A DNA stretch of 64,000 nucleotides from Basidiobolus meristosporus CBS 931.73 (GCA_002104905.1 MCFE01000011.1:186001-250000); one strand, 5' to 3'; positions 1 to 11,940 are shown, counted from the first letter of the stretch. Notes: generated by a model not told the origin, from the sequence alone. Numbers and translations are program-made.

Positions 1-819
1 ACTTGATGTTACCTTATGATACGCTCATTCCTATAAGATTCCGGACCATAAGCCAACCAGAGCACTTTGCTATGCTGGAGATCATGCATGGGCGTGGTAT
101 GTTTTGACTTTCATGGTCTGGTGAAGACTGGTAGTAAAATATCATCATTACATACAACCTCAACTACGTTATTACTAAAAATACGCGGATAACTATTGTT
201 TGGTCGGGACTCGGCTGCAACAATGGACCTTAAGAGTCAGCTTTCACACGATGCATCCCTGACAAATTGATCTTCACGTTAGGAGTATTCTCTTCCATCT
301 AATTCGCCATACAATCGATTTGGATAAATATGCTTCAACCCTGCATGGATTTATAGGTTTCTTAATCTTGATGTAAGATCCCAAGGTAAGCCAACTTCTA
401 GGTTATACGCAGACTAATCATTGGCAGAGATATGCATAATAAATGAAATAGCAATGAATGAAAATCGAATTATACTTGTATCCATTATAAGTCATATTGA
501 AGTGACCAGTGCTGTGGTAAGAGGTTGATCTCTAAATGGATGTCACCCAAGTAGATGGGAGAGACTCAAACCTCCCTGTCTACTAGTCCACATATTTTCA
601 AGGAATGTGAAAAGAAGTAGGAGAATTCCTGCAAGTGGGAGAATATAAAAATCGAGGGATTGTACCGGTATATCATTTCAATAATCAATCCCACTCGTTT
701 TCTGACACTTCGTTTGAATCCCTGTCTTTCTTAATTCCCGGTGGCTGCTAATAGATAAAGTTACTCTACACCAAACTCTAGATCGACAAATCCCGGATTA
801 CTCATAGGTCTTCTGAGTC
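1..819. other. Spacer, no gene seen
   Basis: This is AT-rich sequence without a convincing reading frame or splice pattern. The last 200 bases are presumably the promoter and 5' leader of the downstream lyase-like gene. Confidence 0.5.
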
Positions 820-1785
820 ATGAGGTGGTCTTGTCATCCATTCCTAACTACCTCTGTGCTAGTACTTTTCATTACAAATTGCAATGCGAACACCAGCAGA
901 TTCACTTTCGAAAAATCCTGGTCGCCACATTCCTTGAATTTGACCGAGTGGAATTTCCGTGGCGGCTCGAAAACCTCGTTTGGTAGCGTGTCAACGACAC
1001 AAGACCCCTTCGGCAAAAATAATGATACCTGTTACTCGATTTTCTACGCAAAACAAAGCTATGGAATAGAGGGTGGCAATAACAGTGGTGTCCACGTGAA
1101 CTGTAAGCCATTGGAGGACCAGCGTGCTAATCGAGCGATGCTCAGCTACGAGGTTGGTTTTCCAGCGGATTTCAATTGGGTTAAAGGAGGAAAGTTGCCA
1201 GGTTTATTTGGGGGATCGATCAGCTCGGGATGCACTGGTGGTCGTGAGGCCAATGGCGGAAACTGCTTCTCCATGAGACTAATGTGGCGTGGTGGAGGAG
1301 TCGGTGAAGTGTATGTCTATCTACCCAAAGTGCTCAACACTGACCTATGCGCAAGATCCGATGTTACATGCAACATGGAGTATGGCTCATCGATTGGCAG
1401 GAATTTCAAATTCAAGGCCGGTTCCTGGACCAAGATAGAGCTGTTCGTTCAATTGAATACGGGCAGCGAGCAAAATGGCTACTTGAAATTGTACATTGAT
1501 GGGGAGTTGCGAGTGGATGTAAATAAGCTCATTTATCGTACCTACGACGATATGTTTGTTGATACCATTGAGTTCAGCTCCTTCTTTGGCGGTTCAACTC
1601 CAAACTATGCCACTCCTGTGGACACCAATATCTTCGTCAAGAATATTCAGTTCCAGATCGATTCGGGACTTTTGAATAATAGCTTGATCGCATTAGACAG
1701 TTCTTCAGTTGTAGCAACTTCCCTCGGTTACACCAACCTTATAATGGCCGCAATTTTTGTATTACTAATTTCTACAGCTATATAG
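820..1785 (+). CDS. Secreted, probably GPI-anchored polysaccharide lyase family 14-like protein
   Basis: This is a single-exon reading frame of 321 residues. Residues 1-23 form a hydrophobic signal peptide. The body has the features of PL14-like alginate or glucuronan lyase-type proteins: the GGKLPGLFGG segment near residue 125, CFSMRLMWRGGG near 150, the VYVYLP strand, and a late Asp-containing LYIDGEL strand followed by FFGGS. The last 20 or so residues are hydrophobic and follow a Ser/Asn-rich stretch, which fits GPI attachment. Family members cleave uronic-acid polymers by beta-elimination. In a fungus the likely substrates are its own glucuronan-type wall polymers or external plant or algal polymers. 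Substrate specificity cannot be read from the sequence. The start is the first ATG and gives a clean signal peptide. Confidence 0.8.
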   Translation: MRWSCHPFLTTSVLVLFITNCNANTSRFTFEKSWSPHSLNLTEWNFRGGSKTSFGSVSTTQDPFGKNNDTCYSIFYAKQSYGIEGGNNSGVHVNCKPLEDQRANRAMLSYEVGFPADFNWVKGGKLPGLFGGSISSGCTGGREANGGNCFSMRLMWRGGGVGEVYVYLPKVLNTDLCARSDVTCNMEYGSSIGRNFKFKAGSWTKIELFVQLNTGSEQNGYLKLYIDGELRVDVNKLIYRTYDDMFVDTIEFSSFFGGSTPNYATPVDTNIFVKNIQFQIDSGLLNNSLIALDSSSVVATSLGYTNLIMAAIFVLLISTAI

Positions 1786-1955
1786 AAGCGTAATTCATAA
1801 AGTGATCGACCGGAGAGCCCTTGTTTATTCCCAATCATAAAATGTAGTAAAATCAACATTTAAACACATCCCTGGGTTATTGTTTCTCTATATCATACAT
1901 GACTTCGCCAATCACGGCCGCCGCTTAGCCTGAAAGTTAGGGCTATGTTCTAGTC

Positions 1956-2285
1956 AAGATTGGAAACGAATAGAGAATACGGACATTGCTTGATCTTTGA
2001 GCATCTGTACCAGAAAAGTGGTTACACTACTTACCGATAGTCATCATAGAAATTGTGAAGATTTTTCGTAACGATGCGGGACATTTTTCGAGGTGGATAT
2101 TGCCATAGTTCTTTGGATCCGTGCGTTGTACAAAAAGTAAACGGATCCTGTTGGTCTTCTATCCTCCGAATTCCGAGTTTTTGCCGTGAAGAGTGAAGCG
2201 GTCGTGGCTGATACTTTGAATGGATAGAACGATAGAATCTTTGGGCATCACGTAGAAAGGAGGTAGGAACTTGCTGATGCGCCAT
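1956..2285 (-). CDS. Possible small gene of unknown function
   Basis: The frame opens with an ATG at 2285 and encodes about 83 residues, ending in an FYDDYR segment where the TAA stop is part of a GTAAGT donor-like string. A 30-base stretch with GT and AG ends follows (about 2005-2034). If it is removed, the frame continues for 18 residues and stops at 1956. Either the protein ends at DDYR or this is an extremely short intron. More coding-like sequence on the same strand at 2343-2546 may be an upstream exon. No family is recognised. Confidence 0.25.
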
Positions 2286-3329
2286 GATAAGCAAAGCAAC
2301 CTTCAGATTTTTGAATGGGCAAATTAAGCTCCTGTTTGATATTCAGTGGTCAATAGGGGACACACATGCCATATTTAACTTTTTTGCTATGATGCGCTCC
2401 TTTTTGAAGGTCGGCGCAGCATAGGATATAGTCAAAATCATTGCGAACGTGGTGTTTGGAAGTAAAACCGAGGCTATGCTCAGAGGGCTGTCATCACCAA
2501 CCTGGGTCACCATAATCTTGGAGAATCTAATAGCTGTTGATTTCAACTCGATGGGACGTAGTATGTACCTACTATGACAAATCTCAACCCTTTCTCGGTA
2601 GCAACCCCATCACTTCGTTTACATGAGTTCATCGCCTTTGGATAGAAAGAAGTCTAGAACAGTTTGAATGGGTATATTGGTGTCAACATTGTAAAACGAG
2701 TCGTACAGTCTAAGCCACTTTTTTCAACTAATGGCTCTAATATCTGCCTCTGTAATACAGAACACAACCAAGATATAATAATCAGTTAGACATTAGCCAC
2801 CTAAAACAAGTGTTTTCTTGGGTCCCGAGTGATCGCCACATCTTGAGGGTAGAACAATTCTAGTGCCCTCCAATATGTGCATAAATGCATTCAGGGTTTC
2901 GGCTCAACCTGCTACAAACATGTGTATCTGATTCGTATGAAATCCAAGTAATAGATCAGCATGTGAAAAAATATCTCAATAATCGGAATCCCAAATCCTT
3001 TAATAATTGAGGGAACAAGCAAAGATTTCAAGTAAAATTAAATTTATTGATACCGATTGGATACTAGTAGACGAGCATTATTCCTTTAACCGTATCGATT
3101 CAAACTATTGGATAGGCTGAGCTGCTAAAACTGGTCCTGGATAAAACCAGAGTGTAGAAAAGTACACTTTATGTACTGAGGTATAAGAGGGTGAGAGCAA
3201 TGAAGTTTCTCTAAGAACGTTTGAATAAGCTCCCAGAGACTAAAAAGAATACTGCAAATCGGAATGGGTTTTGGTTATATAAGTGATATTGATGATTCGA
3301 TGTTGGCGATTCCTATATTCGATGAAGGC
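2286..3329. other. Spacer with one doubtful exon
   Basis: A 67-residue minus-strand frame at 2343-2546 could be an exon of the small gene downstream of it, but no junction could be fixed. The rest shows no coding signal and no repeat. Confidence 0.35.
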
Positions 3330-4086
3330 TTACATCGAGAAATAGACGAGCCCTAAGCTGAAGAGGCCGAGAAGTGCAGTCATAGTGGAACGGGCAGCGT
3401 TGCTAGTCTTGTTACTTGGTATCGAGCTGGTAGCAGATTTGGATGGGGGTAGAGGTTGGCTAGGTGTGCGAGCAGAAACCGAAGAAGCAGAAGTAGAGGA
3501 GCCTGATGATGAGGTTAATGCACTAGCCGAAGGTTTGCTTGTTCCAGATGAGCCACTAGTAGATGGAGCCACAGTTCCGGAGGAGCCTGATGGAGATGCT
3601 GTACCCGAGGCCAAGCCAGCACTTTTGCTAGGTGAGTCTTTTGAGGCACCGCTATCTCCACTACCTGCCACCAACTCAAAATAAGGACTATATGATACGG
3701 ATCCACCTACACCAGCTCTAATCGCATAATCTTTTCCGGGCTTCAGTGTTGCAGGGATTTTCCATTCATACTGTCCTTTACTAGAATCCACACCCTTGGC
3801 AATTTCCAGCACAAGTTGAAGAGCAGTAGGTGGTCCACTCATTAAGGCCAAATCAAATGTTGCCGCCATTTTAGGTTCTACGCCGTTGTCGGTCCTAATA
3901 ATCCAAATGAATATAGTGGTTTTGGTGGAATGTCCTTGTGGTAATAAGAACTTACCATGTGATAAATTGGGTAGTGCCCTCTTGCCATGACGACATCAAT
4001 GGTGAAGTAATTGCCACATCGCATGTGACATAAGTCATGGCCATAAAGGCGACAGTGGCAATCTTCGCAAAAGTCGTGAACAACAT
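3330..4086 (-). CDS. GPI-anchored Ser-rich cell wall protein, Kre9/KNH domain
   Basis: There are two exons, 4086-3956 and 3894-3330, separated by a 61-bp GTAAGT...TTAG intron, giving 231 residues. The signal peptide (residues 1-23) is followed by the ITSPLMSSW strand, then a WT-D-NG turn across the splice site, and then the FDLALMSG and YEWKIPATLKPGKDYAIR strands. This is the order of the Kre9/KNH N-terminal Ig-like domain (PF10342 type). Residues 115-205 are almost all Ser, Thr, Ala, Gly and Pro and are probably O-mannosylated. The hydrophobic C-terminus fits a GPI signal. Relatives act in beta-1,6-glucan assembly and wall organisation. The ATG was chosen because it opens the signal peptide in the frame that joins exon 2. 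Confidence 0.85.
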
Positions 4087-6598
4087 AACAGCGGTGCGTT
4101 TGTTCAATGGCAGTGTCAAGGTCAGCAATGATTTTTATCAGATCAGAAGAAATCTGCTGGTAATAAAATGGTATTGCTGGAGATCTGACTTTCAAGCGAA
4201 TTCCAGTGAAGGCTTTTATAACCAAGTGGTTGCATGGGTGAGCCAGCAATCTCTAGACCAAAGAGTAAGTCTTGCATTATTAGGAGGATCTATGACAAGT
4301 CATGCGAGTTTAGTACAAATTTCGCGGAATGCATTAATGTATAGCTCCCTCCTGCATCAACTCTGGTCGAAATGTCTTCGAACAATTATGTACTCCCAGA
4401 GTTATTTTAGCCTTATTCTTAAGTTTAAGTCCAATTCTTCTGAAAATGGGCATATTATGTTATACTTGGGATATACCCTTGAAATGATATTTCCGAGAAA
4501 CAATTATAATACTGGGGAGCGAGCCCTTATCGGTGCACCCAGAAGAATGCTGCCAGTTTTCAATACTTCTACGCGCAGCTTTATACCTATATTCACGAGA
4601 TGCTATGCAAAATTTCGTGTTTAGTTAAAGAGAACACATCGAATAAATATAATGGCATCATGTCTTGAGGAACTCACAATGTCAAATCTGTATCAATTAC
4701 GAATTACGAATAGTAGCCATCGATCTCCTTCCCAACTGAGGAAAGATGCTTAATGGTTTCAATTCTCCACAGTGAAGGCCACAGCGTCTACTCCATGCTT
4801 GATCGCACCTCAAACCGACGGTAATACTAAGACAACTCTATTTCGAAATAACCTCCTGTATTTTCTAAAAACCTCAAACCCCAACTATACTTTACAGATT
4901 TAGAATATTGTGCTGTGGCAAGATGTAAGATTTGGTGGGGGAACGAGGGGATTCCCCTGTTGATGCACCTTTTAAGGGATGTAGCTATTCCCATATTGAA
5001 ATGCGCCCATTTGCAAACCCTTTCCGTCATACTATTGCCTTAAGAGGCACGAATCAGCAATTATTACTCCGGAAGATACATGACGCAAGGCATTTCAGTA
5101 ACCGACCAAGGCCAAGGTAAGGCCAGTACTTTGTTTCTTGAAAACATGTCGAAGATCTTATAGACACCCTGTAGAAATCAATTTCCCACCAGTTCATGGA
5201 AAACATTCAGTCTTTGTTTAAATGCTAAATATATTGAAGTTGATGCCTAAGTGAGAACTGTATTGAGATTATCACCAAACTACTCACTATTCCATAATTG
5301 TCATGTATACCTGTTTCGCCGTTTTGTCACTCTAGTCAAATAGTAGTTGATTAAAAAGGGAAATAACCGATTGTTAGATTTGTGAGAGCAACCATACACA
5401 TACAACCTTGTGTACGCTTTTGAAATTCCAGATCTTGATAGGGGCATTCAGACGCCCGGGTCGTGGAGTCAGTGAATAGTGTGAATACAGGGTTTAATTT
5501 TGATGGATATGTACTGGGATCGAGCCGAGGGCAATGGCTATTTTAGGTCCTAATCAGCTACAAATAGGAAAGCGGCATTTCAAGTATGCTTGGAGTTAGC
5601 CTATGACCAAGGAAAAATCAGGGAGTTCCGAATTCAAGCGGAAAATACCGACTACGTCAGCGTTTTCGATACCAAATCTAAATGAGCATATTCTCACATC
5701 TTCACTTCGCACAAGTACATTCCCCTCCATGTGGTTGGTAATACTTGCCAACTAGACCGTAGCTGTTCAATTTGCAAGCAGGTTATTGCGAGTAGACGGA
5801 GTGGAAATGGGTACCAACCTATTAGAAGTTGCCTTATGATGATGTTTATTCTGAGATTCTCGTAGTGGTGATAATTGGTTGCTATCAGGCTACTAGGGGT
5901 ACTTGTGTAATTCAGAACTTCAAGAACCGTTTAGTCGAAACCAAATTAGTATTAATTTGATACGTAGCCTCTTAGGAAGACATTTGAGAGTGTAAGCCTC
6001 ATAACCAGCACCCCTCTTTACAGACGACCGAAGCGCATTCAATATCCCTTATTCAACATCGTATGCGCGCAATATTAGGTCTGATTTGGCACTGTGAAGG
6101 GAAACCATCTAGCTCAAATATTCTATTCCCTAGAATATAAGGTCAAATCAGCAAACTGCAAGAATAATGGGTTAGGGGTTTCTTTTTGGTCAGTACTCCC
6201 TACTTGCTCATAATTCTTATCTATAACAGATGACGTTAAACAGGAGCCTGTTCACCCAAGAGATACGTTTCTCATCCGCCCTAAGCTTGCTACTGGTTAT
6301 ACCAAATGCTTGTTTGGGGAAATTTGGCATCCAGCCAGTTTGATAGCATTTGTCCCGGATTCGAGAGCCACTAGTTCATGTGATATTGGGTACATCCATA
6401 TGACGAATATATCAGAAGATTTGAAATTGTGACTTTAATTTATTTTAAGTTTCGATTCCCACCTAATGAAATCTGTATCTGATGTTTCATCAGAGAAGAT
6501 GGAGCTGAACATTTATAAAGGGCCGTGACCTCAGAAGAGTTTCTGGACAGTTCACATTCCCCATTATTCAAAGATCTATTTAGAGCACAGAAAGTCTT
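4087..6598. other. Long spacer
   Basis: The plus frame 4037-4624 is the longest opening but shows no family feature and overlaps the first exon of the wall-protein gene antisense. The remaining 2 kb is AT-rich with scattered stops in all frames. A GC-rich patch at about 5451-5462 has no obvious meaning. Confidence 0.4.
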
Positions 6599-7667
6599 AT
6601 GATTTATGAAGAAATTCTCCAGGTACGCCTGAATAATGAAGTAGTCGTCATGCATGGAAGTCCTGAGGATTCGGTCGGCTCAGTCGTTTCCGGCTTCGTG
6701 CTGTTTACTCCCTCAAAGTCAATCAAAGTCCGCTATATTTGTTTAAAATTACAAGGAACTTTAAGCCTAGAAAATTCGCAAGGTTCTATATTAGTAGAAT
6801 CCAGAATCTCAAGTGCCTGATGCTAACGCTCACTTAATTTCTGTAGAACTTTATGGAGCATATAGGACTCTGACACAGGATAAATTATTGCTCCTTGGTC
6901 CCGGCATAGGCTATCATTGCTTTGAAGCTCAGCAACAGTACCGATTTGATTTTGAACTACCACTCAAAGGGAGTCTTCCGGAAACGGTAGAGGTTCCATA
7001 CGGGAGAATATTATATCAAGTGTCAGTAACAGTAGTACGTCCGTTCCCTTTTACCAACATCAGGAGACACCGAAGTTTTCGAGTCGAGCGAGTGTATCTA
7101 CCAACTGAAGTCCCTGAAATTAGTAACCATTCATCGGGCATCTGGGGCAAATTCATATATTATCATATTAGTGTTCCACAAGCCATAGCTACCATAGGCA
7201 ATACACTGACAATCACCGCCAAGTATGTGTTCAAGTCGTATTCGTTAAAACTAGACAAAATCAGTTTACGCTTAATGGAAATCACCACATATCGCCATCC
7301 GACAACCATGATCGAGACTTATGAGTGTACGCAGCTGGCCCGCGGAAAGAAGAATTTTTCAGAGATGCGTAGCAAACACGAGCTGTGCATTAGAGAAAGG
7401 ATAACGATCAAGATACCGACGTTATCTGGATGCAACTGTGAAACGAACTTTATATCTGTGAGCCATAAGCTGATGGTCAAGACCAGGTTCATCGGCAACG
7501 ATAACCGAAAATGGTCGGCGATGGTTGAGATACCTGTAGTGTTACAAAGCCCTATACAACATGAGCTGTCTTGCAGCCCACCAAGATACTCTAACATAAG
7601 TGCCGAATTCTTCGGTGCTACTCCTCCACCTGCTTACGAGTCGAAAGAAACAATAACATGCACGTAA
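6599..7667 (+). CDS. Alpha-arrestin 1 (PPxY ubiquitin-ligase adaptor)
   Basis: The exons are 6599-6782 and 6814-7667, giving 345 residues with arrestin N and C beta-sandwich domains. Key strands are IKVRYICLKLQG (residue 45 region), YRFDFELPLKGSLPE with VEVPYGRILYQVSVTV, and later KLDKISLRLMEITTY. The tail has two PPxY motifs, PPRY (317-320) and PPAY (333-336), which bind WW domains of Nedd4/Rsp5-type ubiquitin ligases. Alpha-arrestins recruit such ligases to plasma-membrane transporters and receptors for endocytosis. The two exons lie in different frames joined by a 31-base segment, GTTCTA...CTCAAG. Arrestin 3 has a true intron at exactly the same place (after nucleotide 184, phase 1), so this is read as an ultra-short intron. 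A frameshifted gene is the alternative. Confidence 0.8.
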
Positions 7668-7776
7668 GTAGTTGCCACTTGGACGTACCCAACATGGTAT
7701 TAGATACACGAGTATTGCGGATATAATTAATTCATCCCGATAAGCCACCGCCTATTTGGAGAGCCATACCGATTGT

Positions 7777-8261
7777 TTATTTGTAAATTATAGTTACATT
7801 TCGTACTAAGCCCTCGTTTGAGGAAACGATTGCCCAAGCAATGTAAAGCCCTAAGTATTGTACAAACTGAATTAAACCTTTGATCATTAAGTCATCGATT
7901 TTTTGAACACCTAAGACAGTATCCCGACCCCGAGTTACAGATGTTTCCCCCAAGTTCCAAATCTCAAGCGCAAGTGCGGATGTATTTTCCACGTTGACCA
8001 AACACAAATCGATGGAAACTTGGCTATTCAGATGGCCGTATCTAACCACAGATATGTCCACCACTTGTAATCGGTAATTGCCCGCCCACCTAGAAAACAC
8101 CTGATTTCGAAACATTCCAGCAAAGAAACCAGGCAACAGCATGTAGGCGGCTTGACAACTGCGGTTCTTTGCTTCTACATTGATGGAACACCGTATGCTG
8201 TCATTCCTAATACTCCCATCCAACGTTAAATTCGCATATGATCGATCAAAAACGGGTATGG
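7777..8261 (-). CDS. Possible gene fragment, unknown product
   Basis: This is an open frame of about 160 residues that begins after a good acceptor (TTCTCAG at about 8262). It has a beta-rich central part (NYRLQVVDISVVRYGH, then VSIDLCLV), two possible N-glycosylation sites, and a hydrophobic stretch near the C-terminus (FVQYLGLYIAWAI). Upstream exons were not resolved, so the true start is missing. The strand pattern resembles secreted beta-sandwich or LEA2-like proteins, but no family can be named. It is convergent with arrestin 1. Confidence 0.35.
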
Positions 8262-8732
8262 CTGAGAATAAAGAATATCATGCTGGTTTTTCCATTGTTA
8301 GCATGTGCAAAAATAGAATGACCAATATGAATCATATCGGAGAACAACGTGAATTACGTAGATAGTGCGCAGCAGATGGCTTGCTAATATCTAAGGTTTT
8401 ACTGGTGATGAATTCTGCTAGATGTGAAAGAAGACATACTCCTCAACCCCTTTTCCCTTCGGGTCCCCTTGATTTATGATCAGTTAGCGCGAACCAATTT
8501 ATCTCGTGGAAGCGGATTGGTAATAACATTGATTTCAATGCGAGATATCTGGAGAATTTCCAACAACGCGGTTTTTGCAACAAGGGGAAAGACAATGAGG
8601 AAATCAAGGGGGTATGGTAGTATAAAGAGCAGGAGTGGGAATATCTGTCAGTAAATTCCTTATTCTTTTACCGGATAGCACTCCGCTACGCTCAAATTAT
8701 CAGCCCAGATCGTATTCTTCAGTTCTCCAAGT

Positions 8733-9083
8733 ATGTTTGAATGGATCACAAGCCTCCTCTACCAGAAGAAAGTCGATCCCGAGGATGCCACCGCTATTGA
8801 TGAAGATTGGCTGTTTCTGAATCTGGACGGGAGCGTTTCTCAATTTCCGGTCAATACAGAAAAGAAGAAGAAACCCTTCACTAAGGCTGACTACGAAATT
8901 GTTGAGAAGCTATATTATCGCCTCCAGTCCAGCCACCGGGATATAACAAGGGAATACCTTCCGATGATTCGAGACCGTGAACGTAAAATGATAAAAGCCA
9001 ATCGACAACACGGCACGCGTGCGAGATGCTCCGATTTCTTTAGAAACCCTAGCCTGAGATCCTGGCAATTGAGTACTTTTTAG
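8733..9083 (+). CDS. Hypothetical 116-residue protein
   Basis: The frame starts at an ATG and runs 116 codons. It is charged and coding-like: an acidic DPEDATAIDEDW stretch at residues 15-26, a LNLDGSVSQFPV segment, then a Lys-rich KKKKPFTKADYEIVEKLYYRL helix region and a basic RDRERKMIKANRQ stretch. It has no signal peptide or membrane segment. No family is recognised. A plus-strand frame just upstream (8635-8732) ends in a possible donor, so the gene may have an earlier exon. Confidence 0.4.
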   Translation: MFEWITSLLYQKKVDPEDATAIDEDWLFLNLDGSVSQFPVNTEKKKKPFTKADYEIVEKLYYRLQSSHRDITREYLPMIRDRERKMIKANRQHGTRARCSDFFRNPSLRSWQLSTF

Positions 9084-11142
9084 ATAATGACAGGGCTAGC
9101 GGTACTCAGCTTTTTGGTGTCAAACATCCAAGAGCTTGTACTAAACTCTAGAGTCTATTTTGAACTATACACAATACCATCAAGAATGTATTCTCCAGTC
9201 ACCTATACATTGTTACATTCTTGTATTCTTCGTATACTTCATTAATTGTTCCAAATAAAGGCCATAATAAGAGATGCTGCTGGAGATTTGGAATCTTATA
9301 ACTGGTAGACGAATCCTTCTACAGCACACTAACAAATCACAAAGAAAATTCTATCCCAAATGCATCTAGCTATATTCTCTTCAGACTATTTCTTCAGGTC
9401 CATATATGTGGTAGGAGTTGCTTGAGGGCCAGGAATATTGGTTGAGCTGAATTGTAAGGAATTTTATTGAAACAAGCTTGCCCTTGTCAGCAAATAACAA
9501 TGTACAAGCAGTCATATTGCACCAGTTCACCTGCACCATAGATTGGGAGGTACTGTGATTAAAGGGTCATTTCTACTGTACTGCAGTATCCGTGGTTATA
9601 GATATATATATATATATTTATTTATCTAGTACAACAGCATAGTGCTAGTGTCTTCAAACTGAAAAGTATATGTTTGTAAACGCTTTACCTTGATATTGGA
9701 TTAGACATAATGTATACTAGGCGAGCCAAGAAATAATCCTCAAAATTAACAGGATCAAACGAGCTTGCATTCACCTGATGTCCTGAATAGAACGGATATC
9801 CTCAAAATTGAAGAGCTATGAGAAAATTACCTCAACCTTATTTTGAGATGGTGGTTAATTCCATCATCTATTGCCGTTTGAAATTAAGGTTCCGTTCCGA
9901 CATGGTTACTATCGATTTTAGATCAACCGGATCTCATACATTAGATAGAAGTGATTTGATGCCACAACCTTATCATTAGGATTGGGTAAGTTGTGAGTGG
10001 CTACAGCAATTAAGGGACTACACAACTTCAGAAAATGTGGTTAATGTCTAAAACAAGGACCCCAGTCGTATGCAGGTTACTTGTATGACCACAACTTTGT
10101 GTATTTTGTCGATAGGTTTGGAAGGAAGTTGATTACTCAACAGAGGATATAGAAATGTATTGGCACTCGGCTTTAAGAAAGCAATGGAGATAATTGGCTG
10201 AGTATTGTGGTGAATTAGTAATTTCCCTGAGATGCTAGTTCTGGTTGATTTGTACTGGTTTGAACCGTTTACTTGTGTGCGACAGGTTCAATGCTGACAG
10301 GTGAGAAAACGAATGTAGCCACAGACGAAGTGCGAGTTGATGAGAAGATTACAATGCCAAACTAAAGCACGTGTTTCCAGCAAAGGGGTTCAAATGGTTA
10401 TGAGAAAATTCTAGCACAAGGCTATTCATGTGGATAAAGCATCGCACTGAACAGAGACAAGACAGAGCAGATTTCACCATGAAAGAAAGGACTGCCCTAA
10501 GGGATTTAGTGAGACAAGGTCTCCTTGTTCTATCAGCTCGAGAGCCCCTTATTGAAGGAGAGGTGGTAAGGGACTAATGCAAGTTTACTATTCATCTCGA
10601 TTTAACTGATATATACCCTCAATTAGCTTTTCTCACATTTCATTTGAGTATTCTAAGCTAATGCATTAAGGGAAGGGAGAGACCTCGATTTCTATTCTTG
10701 TAAGTCACTGCATCAGCTGTCAAAATGTTTATTTTGAATAGAAACAATACTGTCTCAACAGTTGTTAAACGATCCGGTTTAGTAGACAGATTAAACCTGC
10801 AGAGAAGCTGCGCTCGGTTAATTTGTTCTACAAGCTTGTAATGTCAATGTGATCACGGCAACTGCTCACATGATAGGGTCGCTACGGTTAGATTCGAAAT
10901 AATTCAACTAACAGGTGATAAGATTATGAGGGATAATCCTATCACAACGCAACATCCGTATCACTAAGCTTATTGTACTCTTTGAAGAATTCTCATCATA
11001 TTGCCTTTCGGAATGAAATCAAGACACTTCAATATAGCCAAGTTCATTCCGGTTCAATTCCGTGACCGTCATTCAGATAAACCAAAAGCCTTTGATATTG
11101 AATCAGTTTTGGATTCACAGCTTAACTTTGACCACCCTAAAT
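9084..11142. other. Long spacer with a TA microsatellite
   Basis: No reading frame of interest was seen. A TA dinucleotide run lies at about 9603-9617. The rest is AT-rich, with no clear direct or inverted repeats. Confidence 0.5.
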
Positions 11143-11528
11143 TCAGTGTGGTCGGATGGAGCTCCGGCGCATGTCAATAGTGGATGGGAAATCGCCAAAT
11201 TCACTGTGATTAGTCGAGAGATTGACAGTTGTCTGGTGAAACCACGCTAGGGTAATTAATTCAGGGAAGGCGGATGTGAAAGTTGTAGTATTGCCAGGGC
11301 TCATTCCATGAATCACAATATCCGCTCCTCCGGCTTCATACTGCAAAGTACGTGTTTTGATACTTCACACGAAGCTTTACTTGAAACGCGGGATCTTTTA
11401 AAATTCAGACTCAACACAATTTCTCCGCTCTCGTCCTGATTTATCCAGACTGATAAGCTCAAGTGTTTCTCTGCGTATTTAACCGCCTTGAGGAAGTCAA
11501 ATCTCGCCTGGAGTAATACCTTACCCAC
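11143..11528 (-). pseudogene. LEA2-like gene relic with shifted frames
   Basis: Protein-like sequence continues through this segment but moves through all three frames. It runs KHLSLSVWINQDESGEIVLS (about 11410-11480), then FQVKLRVKYQNTYFAV in a second frame (about 11345-11390), then YEAGGADIVIHGMSPGNTTT in a third (about 11270-11340). Joined in that order it resembles the LEA2/WHy beta-sandwich, in which a V-x-N/Q-N strand is followed by a G-containing strand and a T-rich strand. No consensus introns explain the shifts, so decay is the simplest reading. Errors in the assembly are possible. Confidence 0.3.
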
Positions 11529-11940
11529 ATTACGAGACTCAAGGTTTCATCAGAACGTCATTCTATTTGGCATTGTGCTCTCCACACTCAATCCGAAGTC
11601 GCATGTTTTAATGGGCGTTGTAAACCTGCCTATTTAAAATATGGGCTAGTCGTATCGTATTTCGCATCGACAAATCACCATTGTATTTTCGGTGGATTCC
11701 AGCACTTCTGTCAGCCTGGACTGTGAAAATGAACTGAACATGAATATTTATAATCAATGCGTATTACTGTTGAATTTTCCGCTCCATTAAGTCGTTGAGG
11801 CAACAAAACCTGTAAAACTCGCCTTCATATGATATTCCGGTATATATAAAGGGTCATTACTTCCCCGGCGATGAAGCAAAATTTTCTAACTTAACTTTTA
11901 CCTAACTGTTTTCTTCTATTTCCCAACTTCGCCCCTCCCC
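11529..11940. promoter_or_regulatory. Promoter and pyrimidine-rich leader of alpha-arrestin 2
   Basis: A TATATATAAAG string lies at about 11841-11851, roughly 95 bases before the ATG. It is followed by a strongly pyrimidine-rich leader ending in a run of C just before the ATG at 11941. This fits a TATA-containing fungal promoter. Confidence 0.5.

Noticed and set aside
4037-4624. 195-codon plus-strand frame
   Set aside because: It overlaps the wall-protein first exon antisense and shows no domain, signal or helix pattern typical of real proteins.
11045-11065. tRNA B-box-like string (GGTTCAATTCC)
   Set aside because: There is no A-box at the right distance and no cloverleaf could be drawn.
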